Below, piece by piece: positions 1-10,689 of a DNA stretch of 64,000 bases. Position 1 is the stretch's first letter; each line of letters starts with the position of its first letter. This DNA comes from Pyrocephalus nanus (lineage: Eukaryota > Chordata > Aves > Passeriformes > Tyrannidae): the NCBI GenBank assembly GCA_038380795.1, contig CM076274.1, forward strand, positions 17,020,027 through 17,084,026, given 5' to 3'. Below the pieces are notes generated by a model. That model saw only the letters and a program-made list of their open reading frames with translations. It was not told the DNA's origin and did not search any database. The position numbers and the translations under genes were made by a program.

Positions 1-880
1 TTAAAGCACAAAAATGCATGGAAAGCACCATAAAAGGCAATGTGAGTTTCCCAACTGACACTATACCTTGGTGCCTCGGGATTTTGCTCGTTTGTTCTGT
101 AACACCCCATTCTTTAGAGGGAAGGGGGTGAAATGAAGCAATGTTTCTAACTCACACTTCATTAAACCATTTGATACGGTGTCACCAGGGAAATTATTAG
201 GTAAACTCCACTGAGCAAGACGAACAGAGCAATTGGTATTGGCTGCAAAGCAGATGAAAATGGATTAGGCTGAAAAAACAAACCCTGGGCTGGAAGCAAG
301 GTGTTTGTTGAGGCTGGAAAGATTTGATCTTTATAGTAATTTCACTGATTTCTTTTTTTTTTTTTTTTTTTTATGTTGCCTCACACAAACATTTACTTTG
401 GGAATTAAACGTATTCATGATTCAAGACCAGGATGCAACACCCACATCAGGAAAGGCTGGAACATAACACAGGAAAATCTGAATGACTGAGGAACAAACT
501 AATCAAATAACAATAAAATATGATAATACAAACAGCTAAAAAGAATTTAGCTGTAAACTATGAGTTTGTCAGTTGGAAAGAAAGACAATTACTTCAGCGT
601 ATGAGCCATATGTAAGTACAAGTGGGACATGAAAAGGACAAATACAAGCTAAGCTATACATACAAGCAAGGATTCTCATGTGTTCCACTGCTTTAAAAGC
701 AAACAAATACACACTCCCCCATCCCATGTTGACTGTTTCATGCCATGAGAAGTCACTTTAACCTGGAAGCATTAGTCCTGATAAATTCTGCATTGGGATG
801 CTCCTCCCAGACTAAGCCAGGGATATATTCTAAGCTTTTACACTATAGTAAATCACAAGTATTTTCAATCAAATAAGAAA
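1..880. other. Non-coding AT-rich DNA, no gene seen
   Basis: No open frame here has a recognisable domain. The only notable feature is a run of 20 T at 353-372, which makes the small overlapping frame (about 305-490) a low-complexity artefact rather than a protein. The remainder is AT-rich single-copy-looking sequence without recognisable transposon ends. Confidence 0.6.
353..372. repeat. Mononucleotide T run (20)
   Basis: Uninterrupted run of 20 T. Bird CR1 elements do not end in poly(A), so this is better read as a simple repeat than as the tail of a retrocopy. No target-site duplication was seen around it. Confidence 0.9.
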
Positions 881-1460
881 GCCCAATTGCCTGGGGGTCA
901 GACGGAGCTCAGCATAGTCACTCTTGATTTGTACCAAAAAACAGGCCAATTGTGTTGAAACATCTTCAGCGAGATTAGGAGCGGGCTCTTTATTTAGCGA
1001 GATAATTTAATTTTCAAAGCATTTGACAATTTTAATAGACATCATCTATGAATAAATCAGGGTGCGTAATACGCCTGGAGCAAGGAGAAAAAGGCTCATT
1101 AACTTTGAGAGAATAGACAGATGGGCAACGTTGGGGTAGAGCTCTGACAGCTCCCAAATTATGTAAGCAGCGGAGTGAGGAGTCGGATGCCGCGCGCGCG
1201 TTGTGCGGGAGTCATTTCCATGGGAGCAAATTGCACTGACACAAACTGTCATCTATGACATCAATACATGAGTCAGGAAAAATGAAAGGAAGGAGACAAA
1301 ACATCACGGAGAACACTTCAGTTTGCAGCACGACAGGGGGGGCAAAGGAGGTCTCTGAGAGCTGATGTAATTCGGATTAACCTGCCTCTCTCTTTACGTG
1401 CGTACACACGGAGTGAGGGTTTGTGTGCAGTTCAGATTCTATCACAGCTGAGGCACGCTG
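881..1460. other. Candidate conserved non-coding element with CpG-rich core
   Basis: This repeat-free block combines AT-rich homeodomain-type motifs (for example TAATTT and GGATTA) with a sharply different CpG-rich core at 1181-1208. It carries a perfect CpG-containing palindrome, GCGTAATACGC, at 1064-1074, and three MEIS/TGIF half sites (TGACA 1237-1241, CTGTCA 1246-1251, TGACA 1256-1260). CpG is normally lost in AT-rich vertebrate intergenic DNA, so its retention suggests either constraint or an unmethylated regulatory element. Conservation itself was not tested; the call is inference from composition and motifs. A distant enhancer or a small promoter are the alternatives. Confidence 0.45.
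1191..1200. repeat. (CG)5 dinucleotide run
   Basis: Five CG units in a row, flanked by further CpGs (GTCGG upstream and TGCGG downstream). Such alternating CG tracts can adopt Z-form DNA. It is an isolated spike of CpG in otherwise AT-rich sequence. Confidence 0.9.
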
Positions 1461-3100
1461 GGCCTGCAGCGAGGGAGGCAGTCCCAAGGTGCTGCAAAGA
1501 GCAGGTAGATGCTTGGCTGCGTTTAACAAAAGGGTTAGGATGGTAGCAAATAAAATGAAAAGAGGAGGGAAGCTGTAGACACAACCAGGAACATAACTAT
1601 GGGGAAAATATGAGGGCTAAAGACTAACAGAGAAATGTAAAGACAACCTCTGGTCTCAGTGATCATATATGAAGGAAAAGTCGTATTTAGAAGTGCCATC
1701 ACTCAAACCAGATCCAAAGAAGCCATTTCCTTTTTTAAAGGACTATTATTCCTACATTTACCTAAAATTTTGGGTGAAATTGGTCAGGTGAGGTGTTTTC
1801 CAGACAGGCTGTGGATGATTGCTGAGTTGTGTGGTCAGAGACCCAAAGAGAGCTGTCCCCATGTAAGCAATGGGTGACAGGAGATCAGGCTCTGCTTCCC
1901 AGGTCCCAACAGCACAAGTATATCAAAGGGAGGTCTTCAAGTACACTTTTATTCAACTTGACTAAGGAAAAATAATAGAACTATCAAAGCAATTCATATA
2001 TGAATCAGGCAGTGTCTGCATTTTAATGGCTGAAACAAAGACAGCTGAACTCTAATGGAGTCGATTTTCCCTTGCAAGCGATTACTAAATTGCTTTCACT
2101 TTGTCAGCAAAGTAATATCTCTGCAAACAGCTCAGAGTTAAGGAAGTAACAAACAGCCAATTGTCAAGTGCAGAAAAACAACACACACACACACAAACAC
2201 ACACACAGGTAAAGCACGTTTGAAAGAGAAACACTTCTGTTCCTCTGCTAACAGCAGGCCCTTCACAGGAGGGAAATACTCCATCAAAAACGAAAGATCC
2301 ATCACTCCTGGCTTCTGATTTCTAACAACTTCAGTGTCACCACAAACTGAAATAATTTGGGTTGCTGGCACCAATGATTATAAGGGAATAAGAGCTTTGC
2401 CACTGAGTCCAGCGTTCAGTGAGTCCAGCAAAAGTACATTTGGAGGCAACATCTGAAGTCTTTGAGCAAGGAGCGTGTCTCCCTCTTGCCAGAGAAAAAG
2501 TTCAAACACTCTAACAGTTTGAGGCAGAAATTGCTCTGGCTCACAAGTACAACTACAGCACACAGCAAGCTCTGCACTGAGAGACATCAAATGAGGTTGG
2601 GGAGTCAGGGAGTCAGTGTCAGAGACAGCTCTTTGGACACAAGGCCCATTAATTACCTTGCTGGTCAATGTGGGGATGAGGGTGACACAGTCACAGCCAG
2701 GCTGTGTCAGCTGGGAATCAGCTCTGTCAGTGCTGCAGCAGCCTGGCACTCTTGCTCCATCAATGGGAGTTTGGGATTCCCAATGCACACATGCATTGTG
2801 GCAAGTAGATACAACTTCTCTGCAGGCTGGATCAATTAATTATGCTGGTATGTTGACCTATGAGCAACAGGAAAGCCAAGAAGCAAAAGCCCAGTGTCCC
2901 AATTCCTGTATAATTCCCATTTTCCTGCACATCCCAGCTGAAGGAAGGTCTTGTCCCCTGTGTCACTAGACTTGTACTTGGAACAGTTGCAGAAATGGTG
3001 CTTAGGTGTATTTGTGCAATAACACCTCTAAACCCACTTCCAATATAAAGAAATTATCACAGGAATATTTAAAGACAAGCAGCATCAGGCCAGGTAATAT
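1461..3100. other. Non-coding DNA with one CA microsatellite; no gene seen
   Basis: Long frames on both strands overlap at 2378-2839 (136 residues minus, 125 residues plus). Because both strands are open over the same bases and neither product has a recognisable domain, I read these as chance frames. A CA-rich microsatellite lies at 2179-2207. No transposon ends were recognised. Confidence 0.55.
2179..2207. repeat. (CA)n microsatellite, interrupted
   Basis: Alternating CA units broken by an AAA interruption in the middle. A simple sequence repeat, likely length-polymorphic. Confidence 0.9.
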
Positions 3101-3330
3101 TTTAAACAGCTATTCAGCAGGCAGCATAACCACTGAAAACATGTTTTACTAAATAGCAGTACTCTAAAAGTGAAACAATTATGTTGCTTCCATTAATTAA
3201 CAGGCAGTAATAGACTTCCAAGTGCAGGTGAGCTAACAAATATCACCATGTAATTCTAAAATTACGCTGGCATTGTTTTCCTCTCACACACGCCTGACCC
3301 TCGAGGAAGATTTGCATACAGAGGGCAAAC
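3101..3330. other. Candidate conserved non-coding element
   Basis: Repeat-free AT-rich stretch with a perfect 12-base palindrome AAAACATGTTTT at 3136-3147 (its core also fits a p53-family half site) and the homeodomain-type core TTAATTAA near 3195. No frame looks coding. The element call is inference from texture only. Confidence 0.3.
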
Positions 3331-6300
3331 ACATTTTTCATTTCCCAGTTTTATTAAGCTAAAGCAGCCCAAATAACAATTAGAAACACTGACTGCTCAG
3401 TGAGGCTGAAATCATCTTCATCCACGTGGGTCAACAGGAGCACACTGAGTCACAGCACCTTGCTGGTGGGATCAGCCTGTGGGGCTGAAATTGTGCCCTG
3501 CAGTCAAGGGGACATGGCATGATCCCTGCTGCCACCACTGCTTGCTGTCTCCTTAATAATTTGGGGAAAGAGTCACTAGAGCAGTCCACTGGCTGATCTG
3601 TGAGCTGTATGGTTTTGAACTTCTGACTGCAGTTTACAGACCCTTTAGTGAACTGTCTGAGGAACTCCCAGAAGTAAGAACAAATTCACTGCTGTGCCCC
3701 TTACGTAAGGCTGAGGAAAGCAGGATGCAGAAGCCCATAACACAGGGCTAAGAGAACTTCTGACCCCTACTGAGGGAAAATCCCTGTGTGGAGTGCAACA
3801 CAAGCCAGGTTTCAAGTGTTAGAGTTTCCATGGGGTTGCCCTAGGCAGAACCAGGTTTTATGTTCTGCTCCAAAGTGTGACAGACCTCTTAGTGTCATTA
3901 AAAAAAAAATACCTTACTCAAGCACTTTGTTCTGCAAATCTAAACTGTCAGAAAAAACAAAGAGTTCAGTGCAGGTACTGACACAAAACAGGATGATGTT
4001 CTGTGATAGAAAACCCCCTTGGGCAAGAACATCATCACTAAGTGGTGGATAGCAAAACCTGTGCTAGTGGTGGCATGCTACTGCACAACACAAAAGCTTC
4101 AAAGAGAGCAAGAAGATCTGGCAAAACAGACACCTGAACATTATTCCAGCCCAAGGCCACCAGAACACACCCCTGGGAATGCCCATCAGCACCATGGCCT
4201 TGCTTGGCAGCTCTCAGAGAGGGTCAATCCTCCCCCAGCTCCAGAAGAGCTGTGAGGCTTCAGCAGCAGCAGCCAGGTGTGTGATGGGCAGGGCAGAAGA
4301 ACAGGCCTTACTTCTCCAGAACTAGAGCTGTATTTTGGTGGCTTGCTCGTTAAGACAATACACAAATTTAAAAACATGTGAAAAAAGACCGAGGAAAAGC
4401 AAGAGTTTAAATCAAAGCCCAGTGCCTCTTGCTCCCAGTAGAGAAGCAGAGAGAGCCTCTACAGGCCTGAATCTTAACATTCATCAGGACAAATAAAGCA
4501 GGATAAGCTTTTTTACATGAATGGCTGAAATACAGGGCAAGGCTGAATTTCAATCCTGAATTTATTTTTTAAACATTATAAAGAATTCTGATAAACGCCC
4601 TAAAATGCTTCTTGTTCCCACTTGCTACTATTTAATAACAAAGGAATTCTTTTTGCTTCCCCTCTTTTAAGCTGCCAAAGCACAGACTAGTTGTGAGAGC
4701 TAACAGCAGTGTGAGTTACTCCAATCCCTGCTTTCATATTACTTTGGGAAAAATGAAACTAGCCTGGTATTGCAAACTGCCACAGGTTTTCCTCACAAGT
4801 CCTTTAGTGCCTTCTGTCTCTGATTTTTAATTCACAGCCCTTTGAGACAGGAGGTCTCAGGGCTGCAGACAAAACATGAAAAACACATCTCCTAAAGGCT
4901 GCAGAAACAGAAAGCAAGGCATATATATAAAAGCAGGGTGTATTATCTTCCGAATTTTCTGATCTTGGGCACTTGACTCATGGTTCTAAAAGTTTCTCAA
5001 GGCCAGTGACTTTGCACACAACAACTTCAGTGAGAGATTCTTAGGAGGAACAGTTAAAATTCAAGGAAAGGGTTCAAGCTTTATTCTTGACCCCATCCTT
5101 TCACTACAACATTTTTTTTTTTTTTGAAGGTGTCCCCACAATAACACACTGTGATTCCCCAAAGCTAGCATTTCAATTTGCAGGGTTCCACAACACTGCT
5201 CTTCCCCAAACCCATCCCACACTCCAAATTCCACATCTCAGATGTGCCAAACCTTAGGAGAGGCCAGGCAGGAGGGAATGAGGCGCTGATGCTCCTGAAC
5301 ATTGCATTGTGAACAAGCCATGGTATTTTATCCCATTCCAGCACGATGTGAGTGGGACTTACAGTCTGGTTAAGCCACAGCTGTGGCAAGTCAACCTCTG
5401 GGATGAACCAGATCAGTGCAAGTTACTCCTATAACAAGCAAGTTTTTGATATGATGGTGACTAAGAAGTCTTGGGCAGAGAAGATCATTCCCAGTCAGAT
5501 GGGAAGGAATCTCCAAGGAGGGCACCCCACACAAACATGTTCTGGCCTGAGAGAGCTGCTGGTCCCAAGAAACTTCCTTTGCACAAGAATGCTTTTTTTT
5601 TTAATACCTGCAGAGCATCACAGAAACTTTATATGAGCCAAAGTCCATACAACCTGAGTACATGAACAATCTGTACCTCATAAATTAGGAATGTGTTTGA
5701 CTTTCACAAGCCTTTTGACTACAGATGTTGTGTCAACATCCAGCTGAACACGTTTCCTTACTTAGACCTCAGATTACAACCATTTTGGAAACAAAATTAA
5801 TCTCTGCTGCCAGCATCACAACAGAAATTTAGAGGGAAAGGCCAAAAAAACCCATATAGGAACACAGCAAAAAGGCAATCCCCAGATCCTAACCTTCTGT
5901 CCTTTGGACCCAGCAATACTGCCCTGACAAATGACATTGTTTTATCCCAACAGGCAATTCTGTCTGATCACATTTTACCCCGAGGTGAACAACTGCTTAC
6001 ACGAATTCTTTCCTACGTTTTTTGTGAAGACAGAAAATAGAGGCTCTCTATTTGATACAAAATGTACACAAATAATGCACGAGCAAAGCTATAATCCTAA
6101 ACAGTCCTTCTGGAGGTGAAAGAATTTTATAAACATTTTCTCACCTCTTTTCTTGCTTAGATAAATGTTATTTAGAAGACCTCTTTTATCAATGGAGGTA
6201 ACACAAAGCACATTTGCTCTGCTGTACTTCACACAGGGCCATCAGAAACAAAGCCATCATACCCAGATGTGCCTGGTGTGCTGATTTTTTATGAGCTTTA

Positions 6301-6430
6301 GCCTGATTTTTGAGAAACAACAGCTGTGCACTTAACCATCTTCCTCTCTTCCCCCATGCTTCAACATGCCTCACTTGCAGAGCTGATACAGTGATAACAA
6401 CAAACCATCAGGGAATTCATGAATTCCTCC
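3331..6430. other. Non-coding DNA; no gene seen
   Basis: Short overlapping frames only. It holds a run of 14 T at 5112-5125, an NRSE/RE1-like half match at 4186-4201 and a perfect 16-base palindrome at 6412-6427. No recognisable transposon or RNA gene. Confidence 0.55.
6412..6427. repeat. Perfect 16-bp palindrome
   Basis: The sequence GGAATTCATGAATTCC reads identically on both strands. No loop separates the arms, so a stable hairpin is unlikely; it is recorded as a symmetrical site. Confidence 0.9.
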
Positions 6431-6467
6431 ATTGCTCCTGCCAGGATATCCATTATTAAATGAAATT

Positions 6468-6483
6468 TGTGTGTGTGTGTGTG
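6468..6483. repeat. (TG)8 microsatellite
   Basis: Eight uninterrupted TG units. Confidence 0.9.
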
Positions 6484-6747
6484 CTTTTGAGATTTTCCAC
6501 AGCTTACCAAGCTCTGCATTGTTTTGTGTGATCTAAGAACAGACCCTGCCTGCCCTACCAGAATTCTTTGCCATGTAAAACCAAGGTTTTTTTTCCCAAT
6601 TTACCACCATCCAGCTCAGGCTGGAAGGTAATAAGCTTTTCTGTCCACATATAAATATATATGCAAATACACATATATAATCCTTGCATGATCTCAATCT
6701 GAATCTATTTGTCAGTAATAAATAACTCAGTAATAATTTCTTTTCCT

Positions 6748-6767
6748 AAAAAAAAAAAAAAAAAAAA
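6748..6767. repeat. Mononucleotide A run (20)
   Basis: Twenty A followed by a purine-rich GGAAGG tail. No retrocopied gene is recognisable upstream, so it is called as a simple repeat. Confidence 0.9.
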
Positions 6768-7345
6768 GGAAGGAAAGAGAATAACATTAGACTTCTGGGT
6801 TTTGGTCATTTTCCTTATCACAATCTCTGCCACAAATCCCCATTATCTGTGTAAGGATCCTCCTACCTGGCAAAGGGTTTGGGAAGAATTCACAGCTGAC
6901 ACCATCTTCCTATGTGATTGAAAATAGTACCTTCCACCATTCCTTTTCCCAGTGACAGCTGTATCCTGGGGTAACACCAGGTTCTTTCCAAAACAAGTGT
7001 GACACAGCTGCTATGAGTTATCTTCACAGTTCATAGCTTAGAGTTACAGACAGAAAATACATTTAACAAGGGGGACATCTCCACTGTGTTTTCCTGAATG
7101 CTGGAAGAGTTTCCTCAGTTGCAAAGAGGATGCTGCAAATTGCCTGAAAAGGTTGAAGCAGCACTGCCAACCAGCTAGACAGACCCACATTGTGTTCCTC
7201 TACAAAATCTGGGGGATTATATTTAGTTTTGGTGAGTTCTTCAGCTTCTGCAGCAGGAAAAGTTTCCTTTTGCCCTAGGCAGAGGAAAAAAAGCTTCTAC
7301 AGGTGTGAATAAACCAATAGAGAATTGCAGGAAGGGTTGTTTTTC

Positions 7346-7364
7346 TTTTTTTTTTTTTTTTTTT
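7346..7364. repeat. Mononucleotide T run (19)
   Basis: Nineteen uninterrupted T. A simple repeat. Confidence 0.9.
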
Positions 7365-8110
7365 CAAAATTACCTCATAAAATCCCTGCACTATATGTCA
7401 CAGGTTCAGAAGGTTTCATAAAACAGGAGTCAGTAAAGGAACAGCTTTTGGAAATAATTCCTCTGGGCCCTGGCATGGGCTGTGTTTTGCTGGGTGCCAG
7501 CACCACCCTGATATCTGTAGGGCAGCCCCACAGATCCCCCATCCCAGTCCTCCCACCACCACAGAGGAGAAACTGTGTTTGAAAAGACTTCAGGCCTAAT
7601 GAGCCGAAATTAGAACATTTTCATTCTAGAGAAACAAGCCAGAAATTTGCAGATAAAAGGCACCTCTATAAGGGTGTGTTTATGACTAATTTTATCAGTA
7701 GTTACTTAGCAGTTATTATGTTTGACTTCAGCTTTCTGTGTCTTATCACCTGCAGAGCTTGGAGTTCTTCAAAATGGAGAAACTAAGGCTAATGAGTGCA
7801 CAAGCCACTGGTGGAGACCCTTGCTCCTTCTGACATTAAAAATACCCTGCTTGCCATCTGAGGAGCTCAGGCATCACTGCTCAACAGCCTCCACACCAAG
7901 GCTTGGATGTCCTTGGGTATGGAACGAATTTCCCACCGCACCAGAGCAGTTCAAGGTGCCACTAAACAGAAACAGGAGTTCTGTCACTTGGAACCAGTTC
8001 TCTAGGCTGTGCTGGTATAGTCATTGGCACATCTTTACTGGGTTTTCTCAAAGAAAGGGACTAAACCAGAGATTTAGTAAATGCTAACTCCTGAAGATCT
8101 GAAATAGTTC

Positions 8111-8666
8111 TGTTCTGCTATGTCTGTTTAATGACTAGTAAAGGTTGTTTATTCTCTCATATGCTCTCGTGCCACAAGGACTGCCTTACATATGCTCAAA
8201 GAAACTGGATCTGCTTTATCTTGACACATCTGATGAATTCTGGCTCTGTAGCAATCCTGTTTACTTGTTTTGCTTGCAAATGGGAGGATGTAATGATGAG
8301 AATAATTACTGCAAGAGTTGGTTTGGAACAGTACCACAAAACTTTTTTTTCATGCCAAATAAAAGTGTTAAGTCAACATGGAAACTTTTTTGCCGGGAAA
8401 TGGTTTCCATGCATTTCTCAACAGAGAGTACCCAGGAAAAATATTGGGAAAATTTCATTTTTACAGTTTGAAAACAAAAATAATCCTGAAGTTTGGAATG
8501 ACTTTTTCATTTTTATATTAGCCAAAGTAGCAGGAAAAAAATTATACATAAATACAAGATTTCAAGGTCATGAAATCACCCAGGTTGACACAAACTCCTT
8601 TCTTGTCTAGATTTTCATTTTACAGAAGTCTTTTCACATTTTTACACATTTTGAGATTTCTCACAG
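8111..8666. other. AT-rich DNA carrying the longest open frame of the window, probably non-coding
   Basis: A 159-residue frame runs on the plus strand at 8131-8610, with a second 108-residue frame open in another phase over 8145-8471. The product is rich in Phe, Cys and Trp, has no recognisable domain or signal peptide, and shows no codon-position bias by eye. A chance frame of this length is plausible in 64 kb read six ways. I do not call a gene. Confidence 0.5.

Positions 8667-8709
<43 letters not shown>
8667..8709. repeat. Mononucleotide A run (43), longest in the window
   Basis: Forty-three uninterrupted A. It follows directly after AT-rich sequence and has no recognisable retrotransposed gene or SINE in front of it. 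Length this extreme is prone to sequencing and assembly error, so the exact count is uncertain. Confidence 0.85.
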
Positions 8710-8711
<2 letters not shown>

Positions 8712-9192
8712 TGGACTCCTGAATAACAGATGTGGGCTGGAAGAGCTCTTTTAAGCTTAGTGCTAGTTTTGGGCTAGCAGTGAAAGGGAGAGACACCATG
8801 TTACTCTCTGGATCCAACAACTTCTATCATGCTAAGATAAAAACGTGTGAACATCGACCACATGGAATACAAGTTCTTTGTTTCTCTTTTCCTAATGAAC
8901 TGTGTGAAGAATGCAACATAATTATGCCTTCGAAAGAAACTACTATGCTATCAGAGATACCAAAAAAGCTCTGTTCTTTGGCTGGCACCCATCTCTGCAA
9001 ATGCTGTCACAACAGTCTCCAAACTGTCACTTCGGCAACTGCCCCTCACGGGAAAAACATATTTCTTCTAATTAGACAAAATTCTAACTCCCCATCTGAA
9101 GAGTGTAATTTGATCTTTTCTCTAGAAACTCATTAACCACTCGAGTTTAATTATTAACATTTGCATTAATAATTCACTGAGTTAACTACCCA
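8710..9192. other. Non-coding DNA, AT-rich at its right end; no gene seen
   Basis: The 134-residue frame at 8732-9136 has no recognised domain. The last 80 bases (about 9110-9190) are AT-rich with several TTAAT/ATTAAT homeodomain-type cores and may be the edge of a regulatory element. Confidence 0.45.
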
Positions 9193-9195
9193 TTG

Positions 9196-9279
9196 TGTGA
9201 GTGCAGCTACTGCTTTGGCAAGAAGATGCTCATCGCCATGGTCCACGGGCACATCACCAGGGAGGTGGTGTGGGCCACC
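9196..9279 (+). pseudogene. Coding-like GC3-rich fragment, unidentified (possible exon or gene relic)
   Basis: Over 28 consecutive codons in this frame, 27 end in G or C, although flanking DNA is AT-rich. That pattern is typical of a GC3-rich vertebrate exon or of a copy of a highly expressed gene. The predicted peptide starts with a Cys-x2-Cys pair (CSYC), then GKKM and VHGHITREVVWAT. I do not recognise it securely. The start loosely recalls the zinc-ribbon start of ribosomal protein L37a (CSFCGK followed by KM), with an inserted codon, but the match fades quickly. The frame stays open to about 9477, yet the codon bias ends near 9300. The upstream AG lacks a good pyrimidine tract. No start codon is convincing: the open frame begins with TTG. 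A chance GC-rich patch is the main alternative. Confidence 0.25.
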
Positions 9280-9327
9280 TCCACCCAAGAAACTCCTCTG
9301 AGTGCCACAGAGATGAAATTTTTACCT

Positions 9328-9400
9328 CTGGGTCTGCCATCAGCTCACTGCATGGCTTTGGGCAGGTTATCCCCTTTCCTTCCTACCTCTGTTTATGACA
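9328..9400 (+). repeat. Possible ancient MIR-like SINE fragment
   Basis: The stretch contains, in order, GGTCTGCCA, a loosely matching CACTGCATGGCTTTGGGCAG segment, then GTTA and a pyrimidine-rich tail. This follows the order seen in the tRNA-derived MIR family (GGCTCTGCCAC, then GCTGTGTGACCTTGGGCAAG, then TTACTT). MIR copies in sauropsids are very old and heavily diverged, so partial matching is expected. The alignment was made by eye from memory, so chance similarity is possible. Confidence 0.35.
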
Positions 9401-10500
9401 GTCAAGCCATGAGCAGTGACTTCTCCTCCCCTTTTCCTCCTTCAGTCCCACAGTGCTTAATAAAAGTGCCAAAATAAAGCAGGACACCAAGGCCATCGTT
9501 GCAGTAATAACTGCTGGCAAGGGTGGAAGGTATCAGCACTCGAGGAACATGCTCCTGGTGCTGTGTGTGGTAAAGTGAAGCTCCCAATATGAGAAGAAAC
9601 AACGAAAAAAAAAAAAAATCACACCTGGGCAGGGCTTAATGCCACGGCGATTCATGCTGGGGCTCCTGCAGGGCCCAGAGCAGAGAGAAATCTGCTGAAA
9701 GCACTAGGTGTTCTGAGATAAAACCAAACTATACCGATTCCTTGATGGAAACCTTTCAAAGGAGCAGGAACCCATGATTTATTCAGTAAGAAGCAGGTTT
9801 TCAAGCAGTGTTATAAACACTGAACAGGCAGGCACACACTTGCAGCTGGTCTGAGTTGTAAAATGTGATGACTTACAGATCCTGGACACAGTGGGGTGAT
9901 ACACAGTATAGTTTTTCACATGCAGAAATATATCATCAGGAAGCAATTTTCTCACAAAAACTCTACAATTTGAATTAAAAGAAACAAACAAACAAAAATT
10001 AAAAAGAAATGAAAGGAAAGGGAAAGAAACCCAAACACAATAAACAACTTTCCTGAACAACTAACTACTACTTTAGTTTAAATCAGGTAAGCATGTACGT
10101 TCAACCCTGTCAAAAAAAGTTCCATGTTTTTTTTTTTCCAAACTCACTGGGACCATTTCCCATAGCATTTATTGGTGAATACCTCCATGTTAAGGATTTC
10201 CTGAATCCTTTTAAATCTCCAGCTGGTATTTGCTGCAGTGTTTTAGGTATGCAGCAATGTGTGAAACTCCTCAGGAAACTAAAGGGCTCCAAGCACCAGC
10301 TCTCTGCTATTTGGATACTAACTTGAACATTTTTGATTCACAGCAAAGGAATATAACAAAAGTTACTTTTTGTTACCAGATATGACACACTTAAGCAGCC
10401 CTAAAAAAAAAAAAAAATAAAAAATCAGTGCTATAAAGGAGCTAGCTGAAAAATAAACCTTTCCAAGTTCCCAGTGTCACAAGATATTTTCAGACGAATA
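9401..10500. other. Non-coding DNA; no gene seen
   Basis: Contains A runs at 9605-9618 and 10403-10417 and a short (AAAC)n patch near 9980-9997. Frames here are short and unsupported. Confidence 0.55.
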
Positions 10501-10638
10501 AAGGCACAAATTTACGCAAGAGCTTCTACATAAACTGTAATATCAGTCTGCATGAAACTCTGGTGCTTTTGTTATTTCTGCATTTGGTAAATTCAGGCAT
10601 AACAATTCTTGAAGTCCTTCGCCTTTTACAAACAGGTA

Positions 10639-10648
10639 TGATTGACAG
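10639..10648 (+). promoter_or_regulatory. PBX-MEIS/PREP composite site, copy 1
   Basis: Exact TGATTGACAG. The match extends to 12 identical bases shared with the second copy. Function is inferred from the motif. Confidence 0.5.
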
Positions 10649-10679
10649 CCTCTAAATGCTCTCCTTTTCATAACAGCCG

Positions 10680-10689
10680 TGATTGACAG
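10680..10689 (+). promoter_or_regulatory. PBX-MEIS/PREP composite site, copy 2
   Basis: Exact TGATTGACAG in the same orientation as copy 1 and starting 41 bases after it, close to four helical turns, so both would face the same side of the DNA. Confidence 0.5.

Larger units (their letters stand above)
6431..8110. other. Non-coding DNA with simple repeats; no gene seen
   Basis: Contains a TG microsatellite (6468-6483), a run of 20 A (6748-6767) and a run of 19 T (7346-7364), with an AT-alternating patch near 6650-6680. The 121-residue frame at 7722-8087 has no recognised domain and no splice-site support, so it is not called as a gene. Confidence 0.55.

Noticed and set aside
2378..2839. Overlapping frames of 136 (minus) and 125 (plus) residues
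   Set aside because: Both strands are open over the same stretch, neither product has a recognisable domain, and no splice or promoter evidence supports either.
7770..7815. Antisense MIR-like word (AAAATGGAGAAACTAAGGC)
   Set aside because: It recalls the MIR 3' end, but no neighbouring MIR core supports it; too short to claim.
8131..8610. 159-residue open frame, the longest in the window
   Set aside because: No domain, no codon bias and a second phase open over the same bases; a chance frame of this size is expected in 64 kb read six ways.
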